DNA of 64,000 nt from UBA4416 sp963422675. GTDB taxonomy: Bacteria > Bacteroidota > Bacteroidia > B-17B0 > Aurantibacillaceae. The stretch lies in assembly GCA_963422675.2 (NCBI GenBank), contig CAXVYS010000013.1:186001-250000 (forward strand), given 5' to 3'. Shown here piece by piece: positions 53,534 to 63,171 of the stretch (its first letter is position 1; each line of letters begins with the position of its first letter). Both the position numbers and the translations under genes were made by a program. The notes under the pieces are model-generated. The model had not been told where the DNA came from. It made no database searches and saw only the letters and a list, made by a program, of their open reading frames with translations.

Positions 53534-54478
53534 ATGAAAAAAAGAACTATTGGAAGTTTAACGGTTCCTCCCCTGGCCTTTGGTGGAAACGTGTTTGGCT
53601 GGACTGTTGATAAAAAAGCATCTTACCGGTTATTAGATGGGTTAACCGATGCAGGGTTAAATTTTATTGATACGGCCGATGTGTACTCCACATGGGTAAA
53701 AGGGAATCAGGGCGGAGAATCTGAAACGATAATAGGTAAATGGTTAAAGTCAAATGGGAAACGTAACCAGGTAGTTATTGCCACAAAAGTGGGACACATC
53801 ATGAGTGCTACTAAAAAAGGGCTTTCCGAAAAATACATTATGCAGGCTGTGGAAGATTCTTTAAGACGTTTGCAGACGGATTATATCGACCTTTATCAAT
53901 CCCACAAAGATGATGAATCAACGCCCATGGAAGAAACTCTTGGAGCTTATGATAAACTTGTAAAACAAGGAAAAGTAAAAGTAATCGGGGCTTCCAATTT
54001 TACAGCAGAGCGCTTATCAAAAGCCTTGGAAATAAGTAAGCAATCTGATTTCGTGTCATACCAATGCCTTCAGCCTGAGTATAATTTAGTTTCCCGAGCC
54101 GGCTTTGAAGAACAGTTAGAAGCTTTATGTTTGGAAAAGGGAATTTCTGTGATCAGTTATTATTCATTAGCCAGTGGTTTTTTATCCGGTAAATACCGTT
54201 CAGAAGCCGATTTTAATAAAAGTCCCCGTGGTAGTGGTATAAAAAAATACTTCACGGAGCGCGGGTTTAAAATTTTAAAAGCATTGGATGATATTTCAGA
54301 GCAATACAATGCAAATCCTACACAAGTATCTTTGGCATGGCTCATGGCAAGGCCTTCCGTTACGGCGCCTATCGTAAGTGCTACAACTATTGAACAGTTG
54401 CAGGATTTAATAAAAGCCACTGATTTGACATTAGATCCAAAAGCAATTGAAACCTTAAATGTGGCGAGTGCTTATTAG
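53534..54478 (+). CDS. Aldo/keto reductase
   Basis: 314 residues. The catalytic tetrad can be placed: Asp and Tyr in FIDTADVYS, Lys in VIATKVGH, His in DLYQSHKDD. The NADP-binding end PIVSATTIEQLQDLIKATDL is present. TIM-barrel enzymes of the AKR superfamily reduce aldehydes and ketones; this one resembles the YajO/Tas-like group. The substrate cannot be told. A perfect terminator follows. Confidence 0.93.
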   Translation: MKKRTIGSLTVPPLAFGGNVFGWTVDKKASYRLLDGLTDAGLNFIDTADVYSTWVKGNQGGESETIIGKWLKSNGKRNQVVIATKVGHIMSATKKGLSEKYIMQAVEDSLRRLQTDYIDLYQSHKDDESTPMEETLGAYDKLVKQGKVKVIGASNFTAERLSKALEISKQSDFVSYQCLQPEYNLVSRAGFEEQLEALCLEKGISVISYYSLASGFLSGKYRSEADFNKSPRGSGIKKYFTERGFKILKALDDISEQYNANPTQVSLAWLMARPSVTAPIVSATTIEQLQDLIKATDLTLDPKAIETLNVASAY

Positions 54479-54503
54479 CTAAGTTACATTAACGATAAGA
54501 AAC

Positions 54504-54538
54504 AAAAAAGAGCTTATAATGATTATAAGCTCTTTTTT
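54504..54538. terminator. Terminator after the aldo/keto reductase
   Basis: A perfect palindrome: AAAAAAGAGCTTATAAT (54504-54520), one central G, and its complement (54522-54538), with T tract. The insertion sequence begins 8 bases after it. Confidence 0.9.
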
Positions 54539-54587
54539 ATTCATTGTGTCCCGTCCTGAAATAAGTTGACACTAAAAACAACTTATA

Positions 54588-54983
54588 ATGAAAATACTAG
54601 TAAAGTCGGATCTTCGACGTAGTCAGAGAGATTACAGTTTAGCTTTTAAATTACAACTAGTAAGCCAGGTGGAAAAAGGCGAGCTGACTTACAAAAAAGC
54701 ACAAAAGCAATATGGCATTCAAGGTCGTAGTACAGTTTTGGTTTGGTTGAGAAAACATGGTACCTTAGATTGGACTTTACCAAAGCAAGATATTATGTCA
54801 GATGATAAAGAACTCACCCCAGAGCAGCGTATAAAGCAGTTAGAAACGGCATTGAAAGATGAACAGGGCCGTAACCTGATTTATAAAACTATGTTTGATA
54901 TTTTAGAAAAGGAGCATGGAATTGCTCTGCCAAAAAAGTCTTTACCCAAGCAATCCAAAGGCTCCAAGCCAAAGAAAAAGTAA
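54588..54983 (+). CDS. IS3-family transposase OrfA
   Basis: 131 residues with the helix-turn-helix of IS3 OrfA proteins (YSLAFKLQLVSQVEKGELTY ... VLVWLRKHGTLDW) and a C-terminal leucine-zipper-like helix (LTPEQRIKQLETALKDEQGR). A slippery heptamer A-AAA-AAG stands at 54932-54938 in the right phase for -1 frameshifting into OrfB, giving a fusion transposase of about 416 residues. OrfA alone usually represses. Confidence 0.92.
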   Translation: MKILVKSDLRRSQRDYSLAFKLQLVSQVEKGELTYKKAQKQYGIQGRSTVLVWLRKHGTLDWTLPKQDIMSDDKELTPEQRIKQLETALKDEQGRNLIYKTMFDILEKEHGIALPKKSLPKQSKGSKPKKK

Positions 54984-55003
54984 GCCTTTCCAGGTCTTGC
55001 AGA

Positions 55004-55837
55004 TTGTTTGGGATAAGCCGTCAAGGTTATTACCAAAAGCAGCATCGTGTTAAAAAACGGCTAGAAGAATTAAGTGAGGTTAAGTCTGAGGTCATTGGAG
55101 AACGGCTTTATTTACCGCGACTAGGGACACGTAAGCTATATTACCGGCTAAAGAAAAGGTTCCAGGATCGAGGGATAAAAATCGGAAGAGACGGATTGTT
55201 TGCTTTTCTACGCTCTGAACATATGTTGATACACCGACAGCGTTCCTACCATAAGACGACTAACTCCAAACACTGGCTACATAAACACCCCAATTTACTT
55301 AGTAGTAGAAAAGCCAGAAGACCTAATGAAATTTGGGTAAGTGATATTACTTATATTGAAACTAAAGAAAAAGTAAGCTATTTAAGTCTCCTCACCGATG
55401 CGTACTCCAGAAAGATAGTAGGACATCATCTACACCAGAGCCTGCATACCGATGGGGTAACCGCAGCGCTTAAAAAGGCAATAAAGAATGAAAAAATAGA
55501 CCAGCCTCTCATCCATCATTCTGACAGAGGCTTACAATACTGTTCTTCTCAATACCAACAGATACTTGGCAGGCATGGCATCATTCCTTCTATGACAGAT
55601 GGCTATGACTGTTATCAGAATGCATTAGCTGAAAGAATTAATGGCATTCTTAAAGAAGAGTTCCTGATAATTAAACCCAATAATCTGGAGCAGGCTCGTG
55701 TACTTATTGATCAATCAGTAAAGCTTTATAATGAAAGAAGACCGCATTTATCACTCAATTATTTAACACCTAATCAAGTTCATAAAAAGAAAAAATCCTT
55801 GCCAGTTTTAACCAACAAGGATTATATTTACACATAA
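55004..55837 (+). CDS. IS3-family transposase OrfB (DDE integrase domain)
   Basis: 277 residues from the TTG at 55004; the frame is open upstream to the slippery site at 54938, so translation most likely enters by frameshift. The catalytic triad is visible: Asp in VSDITYIETK, Asp in IHHSDRGLQYCS and Glu in LAERINGILKEEF (DD35E pattern). The HTH_21 region YLPRLGTRKLYYRLKKRF precedes it. All parts seem intact, so the element may be active. Confidence 0.93.
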   Translation: MFGISRQGYYQKQHRVKKRLEELSEVKSEVIGERLYLPRLGTRKLYYRLKKRFQDRGIKIGRDGLFAFLRSEHMLIHRQRSYHKTTNSKHWLHKHPNLLSSRKARRPNEIWVSDITYIETKEKVSYLSLLTDAYSRKIVGHHLHQSLHTDGVTAALKKAIKNEKIDQPLIHHSDRGLQYCSSQYQQILGRHGIIPSMTDGYDCYQNALAERINGILKEEFLIIKPNNLEQARVLIDQSVKLYNERRPHLSLNYLTPNQVHKKKKSLPVLTNKDYIYT

Positions 55838-55880
55838 TTAATCTGTCAACCTATTTTAGGACTACTCATTGAATTCAATA

Positions 55881-58439
55881 TTAAAACTGAAACTCTTTCT
55901 TTTTATTAGCGAAGTAAAAACCTCCTATCACGGTTAATACCAATAAAATAGATCCGATTAATGCCAGCATATTCCCTGTTTTGTATACAGTAGGTTCAAA
56001 CTTAAATTCAACCTTATGTTTCCCGGCCGGAATTTCCATTCCTCTTAAAATATAATCTACACAGGTATGAGGCGTTAAAACCCCATCAATATAAGCATTC
56101 CAGCCTTTAGGATAATAAATTTCAGAGAACACAGCAAAGCCTTTGTCTTTTGAATCGGATTCATACACCAGGTCATTAGGTTTGTAGCTTTGCAAAGTAA
56201 TCTTCCCATCGTTACTGTAAGTAGGATTAACGGAAGTAAGGTCTTTATTTTTTTGTTGAATAATTGCCTCACGTTTTGTGTTAATAGCATATAAACCAAC
56301 AATTTCAGAATCGGCACTGGCAACTGTTTTGATATGCTTAATGAACCATGCATTGCCATTAGCCTGTGGGTTAACAATAGGAACCGTTTGGTTTTTAGTT
56401 GGAACAATAATGTATTTGGTATTCAGCATATTTAATACACCTAGCTTTGCCATGTGTATCTGCATTAATGAATCGCTTTGAGCGGCTGTATTTAAACCAT
56501 CATAAAACTGACTGATCTCTTTATCTAAATGGAAATCGATCATCTCCTGGTATTTTTTAAGCTTGGCGCCGTGGTAGCCACCAATGGATTTATGGTAATA
56601 GGATGTTGCCGCATCATTCCATGTACTTACCGATAAGTTAAGTACCCTGTAATCCAGGCTTTTATCATCCAATATCTGTTGGTCTGCAGGAGATTTTTCG
56701 GGCGGTGCATTGTATTGTGCTTTTGCCACAAAGTTCTTTTTATTAAAATATCTGTCGGCAACCGGCCATAAATCGGCAACTATAAAAATGGCAACTGCCA
56801 CTAAAAACAATTCCAGTTTTAATTTCTTAGCCATATATAAATACAAAAAGCCTCCGGCTAATACAATAAAAATGAAAGAACGGATGGCATCACTTCTAAA
56901 AATGGCTTCCCTTGCTTTTTCAATATTAGAAAGATAATCCGGCATAAACTGAGCAATTTGAGCATCAGTGGCACCGCTTTGTTTGAACTGGTTTACGGTT
57001 TGTACTTCTTCTCCATCAGGAATAAACGAATTGGTAAGTGTGGGTGATAACCAGCTTAATAAACAAAAACCGCCTACAACCGCTATTGAAATAATTAAAG
57101 CCATTTTAACGTTCACTGTTTTTTTAGCTGGTTCTGCTACCGGTTCTTTTTTATCTGAAAGCTTAATAAATTTATCTAAAGCCAATACTGCCAATAATGG
57201 GATGGTTAATTCAGCAATTACCAATATCATAGATACAGCTCTGAACTTATTATAACCGGGAACTGTGTCCATAAATATATTGGTTAAGCCCATAAAGTTT
57301 TTACCCCAGGCCAACATAATGGATAATAATGTCGCTGCTAAAAGAGCCCATTTTAAAGGGTGATCAACAATCAGTAATCCTAAAAAAGCCAGTAATATAA
57401 CAATAGCACCAATATAAACCGGACCACTTGTAAAGGGCTGCTCTCCAAAGTAAGCACTACTTTGTGCAATTTGTTCACGCATCTGAGGGTCAACACTTTT
57501 AAGAGCATCTTTATCGGCAGTTCCAATAGCTGCAGAGCCACCACCTTTAAAATTAGGGATTAGCATGGTAAAGGTTTCCCCTACTCCATAGCTCCACTGT
57601 GTGGCATAGTTTTTATCTAATCCCGATGTTTTGTTTCCGTTATTCGTTTTTTGATTTGCATCAATGGTAAGCTCTGTTGTGCCACGGGTCGTATATTTAC
57701 CATATTCATAGGTCGATAATAAGTTGCCGGCATTAGGTAATACTCCTATCACGGAAGCCGCTAAAAACAGCCCTGCTCCAATAAAGAAAGGCTTCGTTTT
57801 TTTCTGTTTAACCGCATAAATAAAATACGTAAAGAATACTATTCCAAAAAGAATGAAACCATAGTAAGAAATTTGAACGTGATTAGCATTGAGTTCGAGC
57901 GCCATAAACAATGTACAGACCGCAAAGCCCAACCAGTTTTTACCCCGCATTAATAAAATAATGCCGCCCAACAAAGGTGCCAGGTAACCAATCGCATTGG
58001 CCTTGGAATTATGCCCCGCTTCGAGAATAATAAAAAAGTAAGAGGAAAAGCCATAAGCCAAACTCCCCACAATAGCCAGCCATGGATTAATTTCGAGGCA
58101 AAGCAGTAAAATAAAAAAACCAACGAAATACAGGAATATATAACCTGCCGGGTGAGGTAAAAAGATATGAAAAGCTTTATCAATAGTTCCCAGCCAGTTA
58201 CCCGGATAAACCGTAGAAATTTGGTAAGCAGGCATTCCGCTAAACATAGAATTGGTCCACAAAGGCTCTGAATGCTCGTTGTTTCTGAACTCCGTAGCTT
58301 CCTGACTCATTCCTTTAAATCTTACGATATCACCCTGTACAAGTGCTTTACCGGAAAATATAGGACTAAATTGTATAATGTTGATGGTAGCAAAAACAAC
58401 AATAGCTACAATGTAAGGAATGTATTTTTTGAAATTCAT
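55881..58439 (-). CDS. YfhO-like polytopic membrane protein (copy 1)
   Basis: 852 residues. N-terminus MNFKKYIPYIVAIVVFATIN, first loop NEHSEPLWTNSMFSGMPAYQ, then about 12 membrane segments and a C-terminal periplasmic part with EIYYPKGWNAYIDG and GMEIPAGKHKVEFKFEPTVY, followed by a last membrane helix and the tail NKKKEFQF. This is the common Bacteroidota form of the YfhO family. Role probably in transfer of a sugar or lipid-linked group at the inner membrane; not shown. Its neighbour at 58545 is a same-length paralogue. Confidence 0.78.
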   Translation of the reverse strand: MNFKKYIPYIVAIVVFATINIIQFSPIFSGKALVQGDIVRFKGMSQEATEFRNNEHSEPLWTNSMFSGMPAYQISTVYPGNWLGTIDKAFHIFLPHPAGYIFLYFVGFFILLLCLEINPWLAIVGSLAYGFSSYFFIILEAGHNSKANAIGYLAPLLGGIILLMRGKNWLGFAVCTLFMALELNANHVQISYYGFILFGIVFFTYFIYAVKQKKTKPFFIGAGLFLAASVIGVLPNAGNLLSTYEYGKYTTRGTTELTIDANQKTNNGNKTSGLDKNYATQWSYGVGETFTMLIPNFKGGGSAAIGTADKDALKSVDPQMREQIAQSSAYFGEQPFTSGPVYIGAIVILLAFLGLLIVDHPLKWALLAATLLSIMLAWGKNFMGLTNIFMDTVPGYNKFRAVSMILVIAELTIPLLAVLALDKFIKLSDKKEPVAEPAKKTVNVKMALIISIAVVGGFCLLSWLSPTLTNSFIPDGEEVQTVNQFKQSGATDAQIAQFMPDYLSNIEKAREAIFRSDAIRSFIFIVLAGGFLYLYMAKKLKLELFLVAVAIFIVADLWPVADRYFNKKNFVAKAQYNAPPEKSPADQQILDDKSLDYRVLNLSVSTWNDAATSYYHKSIGGYHGAKLKKYQEMIDFHLDKEISQFYDGLNTAAQSDSLMQIHMAKLGVLNMLNTKYIIVPTKNQTVPIVNPQANGNAWFIKHIKTVASADSEIVGLYAINTKREAIIQQKNKDLTSVNPTYSNDGKITLQSYKPNDLVYESDSKDKGFAVFSEIYYPKGWNAYIDGVLTPHTCVDYILRGMEIPAGKHKVEFKFEPTVYKTGNMLALIGSILLVLTVIGGFYFANKKKEFQF

Positions 58440-58456
58440 ATATAAGTGGTTTTACG

Positions 58457-58464
58457 CAAATATA
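58457..58464 (-). promoter_or_regulatory. -7 element upstream of YfhO copy 1
   Basis: TATATTTG on the minus strand, 18 bases before the ATG at 58439. A -33 element is not evident, so confidence is limited. Confidence 0.4.
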
Positions 58465-58544
58465 AGAATAATCATGTTTAACGAAATGTAAAAAAATACA
58501 CATCTCTTATGCTATTCATGGGGTATTAAAACCCCGGTAAAGAA

Positions 58545-61103
58545 CTACAAAACAAACTCTTTCCGTTTTACGGAAAGATACAATCCGCCACTCACAGCAA
58601 TAAGGATTAACAAGGATCCGATCAGGGCAATTCTGTTTCCTGTTTTATAAACAGAAGGTTCAAATTTAAATTCCACGGTATGTTTACCTGCCGGAATTTC
58701 CATACCTCTTAAAAGATAATCCACACAGGAGTATTCGCTCAATGCCCCATCAATATAAGCATTCCAGCCTTTAGGGTAATAAATTTCGGAGAACACGGCA
58801 AACTCTTTGTGTGTTGTTTGAGTTTCATAAACCAAATCATTCGGCTTATAAGAGGTGAGTATAACAGTTCCTTCAGCCGGATAATTCGCATTTAGATTAC
58901 CGGTCCCTTTATTTTTTTGTTGAATAACAGCTTCTGTTTTTGTATTGGTATGATAAAGTGCCACTATTTCAGAATCGGCATTGGCAACTGTTTTAAGGTT
59001 CTTTACAAACCAGGCATTACCATTGGTCTGCGGGTTTTTAATGGCTAAAGGCTGTTCTTTCCCCGGCCATATAATGTATTTGGTATTCAGCATATTAAGT
59101 ACCTGTATATGTTGTGTTAGTGCATTCATTGCAGAGTCACTATTTACAGTACTAAGGCCGTTGGAAAATGTTTCTATTTCTTTAAATAAATGGAAGCTGA
59201 TGAGTTCGTCATATTTTTTGAGTTTGGCACCATGGTAGCCTCCAATTGATTTGTGGTGGTAAGAGGTGGTTGCATCCTGAAACGGAGAAGCTGCAAGGTT
59301 TAACACGCGGTAATCCGGGCTTTCATCCTCCAGGATCTGATTATCGGCAACAGTTTTTTCAAAGGCTGTTTCCTGTTGTGCTTTGGTAATAAAATTACTG
59401 CTGTTCAAATAACGGGTTGCAATGGGCCACAGATCAGTAACAATGCACAGGCCTAGCAGTGCAAAAAACACCGGTTGTTTTATTTTTTTAAAGATCACTA
59501 AAAACAAACAGATTCCCGCCAGCATAATAAATATAAAGGAACGCAAGGCATCACTTTTAAAAACAGACATTCTTGCTCTTTCCAGGTTATCCATATAACC
59601 AGGCAATACCTGTGCTATTTGCTGATCGGTAGCACCGCTTTGTTTATATTGGGTAGCAATATGTTCCGCTTCATTTGGTGGGGAAAATGTATTAATAAAG
59701 CCTGGAGCCAGCACACCGATTAAACAAAAGCCACCTACCACTACCAGGGAAATAAGAGCTGTTTTTTTAAGATCAATTTCTTTAGAGATAAAAGGTAATT
59801 TAATAAATTCATTTTTGGCATTGAGTTTAATGAATTTATCCAGCGCTAAAACAGCCAGTAAAGGAATCGTTAATTCTGCAATCACAAGAATCATGGATAC
59901 AGCCCTGAACTTATTATACCCCGGCATATAATCTAAAAACACACTGCTTAAGCCCATGAAAAATCTTCCCCAGGCCAACATCATGGATAGTAAAGTAGCT
60001 ATTACCAATGGCCATTTCAAAGGATGGTCAATAATAAATAAACCTAAAAATGCCAGAAACACAACAATGGCTCCAATATAAACAGGGCCTGAAGTTCCGC
60101 CCTGGTCGCCAAAATAAGAATCGCTTTGAGCAACCTGTTGTTTGTATTCGGCATCCACTTGTTTCAGGGCCTCTTTATCCACGCTACCAATTGAGGCTGT
60201 TTTACCTCCTTTAAAATTAGGAATTAAAAAGGTAAAGGTTTCCCATATTCCATGGCTATATTGAGTTGCATAGCTTTTATCCAGACCTGACGTTGCATTT
60301 CCTTTATTACTCTTAAGATCGGCACCAATGGTTAATTCGGTTTTCCCACGGGTTGAATAATTTCCATATTCATTGGTAGCCAATAAACTTCCTGCATTTG
60401 GCAAAAAGCCAAGGAGACTCGCTCCTAAAAAGAACATCACCCCTGTAAAAAATGGTTTCAGGTTTTTTTCCTTTAATGCTTTTATAAAGTAAGAAGCAAA
60501 TACCAGTACAAAAATCATAAAACCATAATAAGTAATTTGAACATGGTTGGCATTGAGTTCCAATGCCATAAATAAGGTAGTTAAAGCAAAACCCAACCAG
60601 TATTTGCCCCGCATTAATAAAACAATACCACCTAAAACCGGAGCCAGATAACTAATAGCATTTGCTTTGGAGTTATGCCCTACTTCAATAATAATGAAAA
60701 AATAAGATGAAAATCCATAGGCCAAAGCACCCACCAGAGCAAGCCAGGGATTAATTTCGAGACAAAGTAATAAAATAAAAAAACCTAAAAAACACATAAA
60801 AATACTTCCACTGGGGTGTGGAAAATATAAATGGAATAACTGATCTGCTTTATTGATCCAGTTACCCGGATAAATTGTAGACACCTGGTAAGCAGGCATT
60901 CCGCCAAACATAGAGTTGGTCCAAAGTGCTTCGGCGTGTTCTGTATTCCGGTAATCAATAAGTTCTTTACTCATCCCCTTGTACTGAACAATATCAGACT
61001 GATTAATGACTTTTCCGGAAAATAAAGGCTTAAAAGAAATAAAGGTAATAAGGGCAAACACCACAATAGCCAATAGGTATGGCAAGTATTTTTTAAAATT
61101 CAT
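58545..61103 (-). CDS. YfhO-like polytopic membrane protein (copy 2)
   Basis: 852 residues, the same length as copy 1 and closely similar over the full length: MNFKKYLPYLLAIVVFALIT, TEHAEALWTNSMFGGMPAYQ, EIYYPKGWNAYIDGALSEYS and GMEIPAGKHTVEFKFEPSVY. The two are a tandem duplication that has since diverged, mostly in the periplasmic loops. It is divergent from the MsbA-like exporter gene (85 bp apart), so both may respond to the same signals of envelope assembly. Confidence 0.78.
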   Translation of the reverse strand: MNFKKYLPYLLAIVVFALITFISFKPLFSGKVINQSDIVQYKGMSKELIDYRNTEHAEALWTNSMFGGMPAYQVSTIYPGNWINKADQLFHLYFPHPSGSIFMCFLGFFILLLCLEINPWLALVGALAYGFSSYFFIIIEVGHNSKANAISYLAPVLGGIVLLMRGKYWLGFALTTLFMALELNANHVQITYYGFMIFVLVFASYFIKALKEKNLKPFFTGVMFFLGASLLGFLPNAGSLLATNEYGNYSTRGKTELTIGADLKSNKGNATSGLDKSYATQYSHGIWETFTFLIPNFKGGKTASIGSVDKEALKQVDAEYKQQVAQSDSYFGDQGGTSGPVYIGAIVVFLAFLGLFIIDHPLKWPLVIATLLSMMLAWGRFFMGLSSVFLDYMPGYNKFRAVSMILVIAELTIPLLAVLALDKFIKLNAKNEFIKLPFISKEIDLKKTALISLVVVGGFCLIGVLAPGFINTFSPPNEAEHIATQYKQSGATDQQIAQVLPGYMDNLERARMSVFKSDALRSFIFIMLAGICLFLVIFKKIKQPVFFALLGLCIVTDLWPIATRYLNSSNFITKAQQETAFEKTVADNQILEDESPDYRVLNLAASPFQDATTSYHHKSIGGYHGAKLKKYDELISFHLFKEIETFSNGLSTVNSDSAMNALTQHIQVLNMLNTKYIIWPGKEQPLAIKNPQTNGNAWFVKNLKTVANADSEIVALYHTNTKTEAVIQQKNKGTGNLNANYPAEGTVILTSYKPNDLVYETQTTHKEFAVFSEIYYPKGWNAYIDGALSEYSCVDYLLRGMEIPAGKHTVEFKFEPSVYKTGNRIALIGSLLILIAVSGGLYLSVKRKEFVL

Positions 61104-61120
61104 ATTTAAGTCGGTTTAAA

Positions 61121-61128
61121 CAAATATA
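61121..61128 (-). promoter_or_regulatory. -7 element upstream of YfhO copy 2
   Basis: TATATTTG on the minus strand, 18 bases before the ATG at 61103, the same spacing as upstream of copy 1. This suggests that the promoter was duplicated with the gene. No clear -33 element. Confidence 0.4.
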
Positions 61129-61188
61129 AGAAACAGTTTAAATTATTTTGGGGCAATAAAAACATATTTATTTGTACTTTTACCGGTA

Positions 61189-63036
61189 ATGAAAAAACTA
61201 TTTTCTGTACTTAAATACACCCGGGATTACAAAAAATATACCTACCTGAATATTTTGTTCAATGTTTTATTTTCCGTTTTCTCCGTTTTCTCGATCACGT
61301 TAGCCATTCCTTTTCTAAAACTTATTTTCGAAAGCGATACCTCTTATTATCAGAACATCGTTGATAAAGGCCTGCCGGCCTTTGGTTATAATACTACCTA
61401 CGCTTCGGCCTGGGGATACTTTAAAATGGCTCAACTGATTATTATATATGGTAAAGCCTCTGTTTTAATGTGGATCTGTTTTGCTGTATTTGTAGCAACA
61501 TTCTTTAAAAACGTATTTCGTTATTTTGCCATGTATTTTTTAGCCCCTATCCGCAATGGAGTGGTAATGGACCTGAGGAATAAAATGATGAAAAAATCTC
61601 TGGAGCTACCGCTTTCTTATTTTAGCGACGAACGTAAAGGTGATATGATGAGCCGGATGACTACCGATGTGATAGAAATTGAATGGTCGATTATGCAAAC
61701 ACTGGAACTGATTTTCAGAGAACCTCTTTTGATTATCATATCGTTGATCATGCTTATTGTGATTAGTCCGTACTTAACCCTGTATGTATTTTTATTATTG
61801 CCTGTAGCTGCCTTAGCAGTGGCTTTGGTGAGCAGGAGTTTAAAGAGTCGTTCAGCAAAAGGAAAAGTTGTGTTTGGCCAGCTTTTCAATATTATGGAAG
61901 AAACATTAGGTGCCTTAAAAGTGATTAAAGCCTTTACAGGTGAACGTTTTATACAAAACCGTTTTGAAAAAGTAAATAAAGAGTACAACAAAATTTCTAT
62001 TGGTTTGTACCGTCGTGCAGATCTTACGTCTCCCATTAGTGAAACTGTTGTATTGGGAGTGTTAATGCTTATTTTATTTATTGGCGGTGTCATGGTAATC
62101 GACCAAACCAGCAGCCTTTCCCCGGAAGCTTTTTTAGGCTATTTTGCCGTTGCTTCCCAAATTGTACCTCCTATTAAACAAATCACATTAGCCTATAATA
62201 ATATTCAAAAAGGTCTGGCATCAGAAGAACGGATTGAAAAGATTCTGCATGCCGAAAACCCTATTGTTAATAGTGCAGATGCTAAACACATTCAAACGTT
62301 TGATCAAAGCATCGAATTTAAAAATGTGTCTTTTGCATACCATAAAGGGGATGCAGGCCATGTATTAAAAAACATTAACTTAATCATCCCTAAAGGCAAA
62401 ACCATTGCCCTGGTTGGGCAAAGCGGTAGTGGAAAAACGACGCTAGCCGATATGATTCCCCGTTTTTATGATACAGATCTTGGCGAAATACAACTGGATG
62501 GTATTTCCATTAAAAACATTGCTGTTGAAAGTTTAAGAAAACAAATTGGCGTTGTAACACAGGAAAGTATTTTATTTAATGATACCATTGAACACAACAT
62601 TACCTTTGGTATGGACACCTTTGATAAAGAAAAAGTAATTGAAGCCGCAAAAATTGCCAATGCACATGATTTTATTATGCAACAGCCAAATGGTTACCAA
62701 ACCAATATTGGTGATCGCGGTGGCAAGCTAAGCGGTGGCCAAAGACAACGTATCAGTATTGCACGGGCTATTTTAAAAAACCCTCCTATTTTAATTTTAG
62801 ATGAGGCCACCAGTGCTTTAGATACAGAAAGTGAAAGATTGGTACAGGATGCCCTGAACAACCTGATGAAGAACCGTACGAGTATTGTTATTGCGCATCG
62901 TTTAAGTACTATTATTAATGCAGATGAAATCATCGTTATTAATAAAGGAGAATTAGCGGAACAAGGCTCTCACCAACAATTGCTTGAAAAGAATGGTATC
63001 TACAAGAAATTGTATGATATGCAAAATTTCAAATAA
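61189..63036 (+). CDS. ABC exporter of the MsbA type (fused permease and ATPase)
   Basis: 615 residues: six membrane segments (1-330; type I exporter fold with coupling sequence SYFSDERKGDMMSRMTTDV), then a nucleotide-binding domain with Walker A GQSGSGKTT, signature LSGGQRQRISIARA, Walker B ILILDEATSALD and the switch His in VIAHRLST. Likely flips lipid A or another lipid across the inner membrane, as MsbA does; drug or peptide export is the alternative. Nearby YfhO-like genes also point to envelope lipid or glycan work. Confidence 0.9.
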   Translation: MKKLFSVLKYTRDYKKYTYLNILFNVLFSVFSVFSITLAIPFLKLIFESDTSYYQNIVDKGLPAFGYNTTYASAWGYFKMAQLIIIYGKASVLMWICFAVFVATFFKNVFRYFAMYFLAPIRNGVVMDLRNKMMKKSLELPLSYFSDERKGDMMSRMTTDVIEIEWSIMQTLELIFREPLLIIISLIMLIVISPYLTLYVFLLLPVAALAVALVSRSLKSRSAKGKVVFGQLFNIMEETLGALKVIKAFTGERFIQNRFEKVNKEYNKISIGLYRRADLTSPISETVVLGVLMLILFIGGVMVIDQTSSLSPEAFLGYFAVASQIVPPIKQITLAYNNIQKGLASEERIEKILHAENPIVNSADAKHIQTFDQSIEFKNVSFAYHKGDAGHVLKNINLIIPKGKTIALVGQSGSGKTTLADMIPRFYDTDLGEIQLDGISIKNIAVESLRKQIGVVTQESILFNDTIEHNITFGMDTFDKEKVIEAAKIANAHDFIMQQPNGYQTNIGDRGGKLSGGQRQRISIARAILKNPPILILDEATSALDTESERLVQDALNNLMKNRTSIVIAHRLSTIINADEIIVINKGELAEQGSHQQLLEKNGIYKKLYDMQNFK

Positions 63037-63171
63037 GATTGCTTCTCCGCCAACCGACGAATTACAATAGCACATTAACTACGTAATATTACTTATATAG
63101 ATCACGTAAAATTACGTATTTTATATACTCCTTGTAATAGATACTTTCGTAGCGCCCTCATTTCTAAATGT

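Larger units (their letters stand above)
54547..55868 (+). mobile_element. Complete IS3-family insertion sequence, 1,322 bp
   Basis: Ends start with TG and close with CA. The left end (from 54547) and the complement of the right end share GTCCTGAAATAAGTTGACA against GTCCTAAAATAGGTTGACA, two mismatches in 19. The flanks carry TTG on both sides (54544-54546 and 55869-55871), a 3-bp target duplication usual for IS3. It has two transposase frames joined by a -1 frameshift. It lies between convergent genes and breaks no coding frame. Confidence 0.9.
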
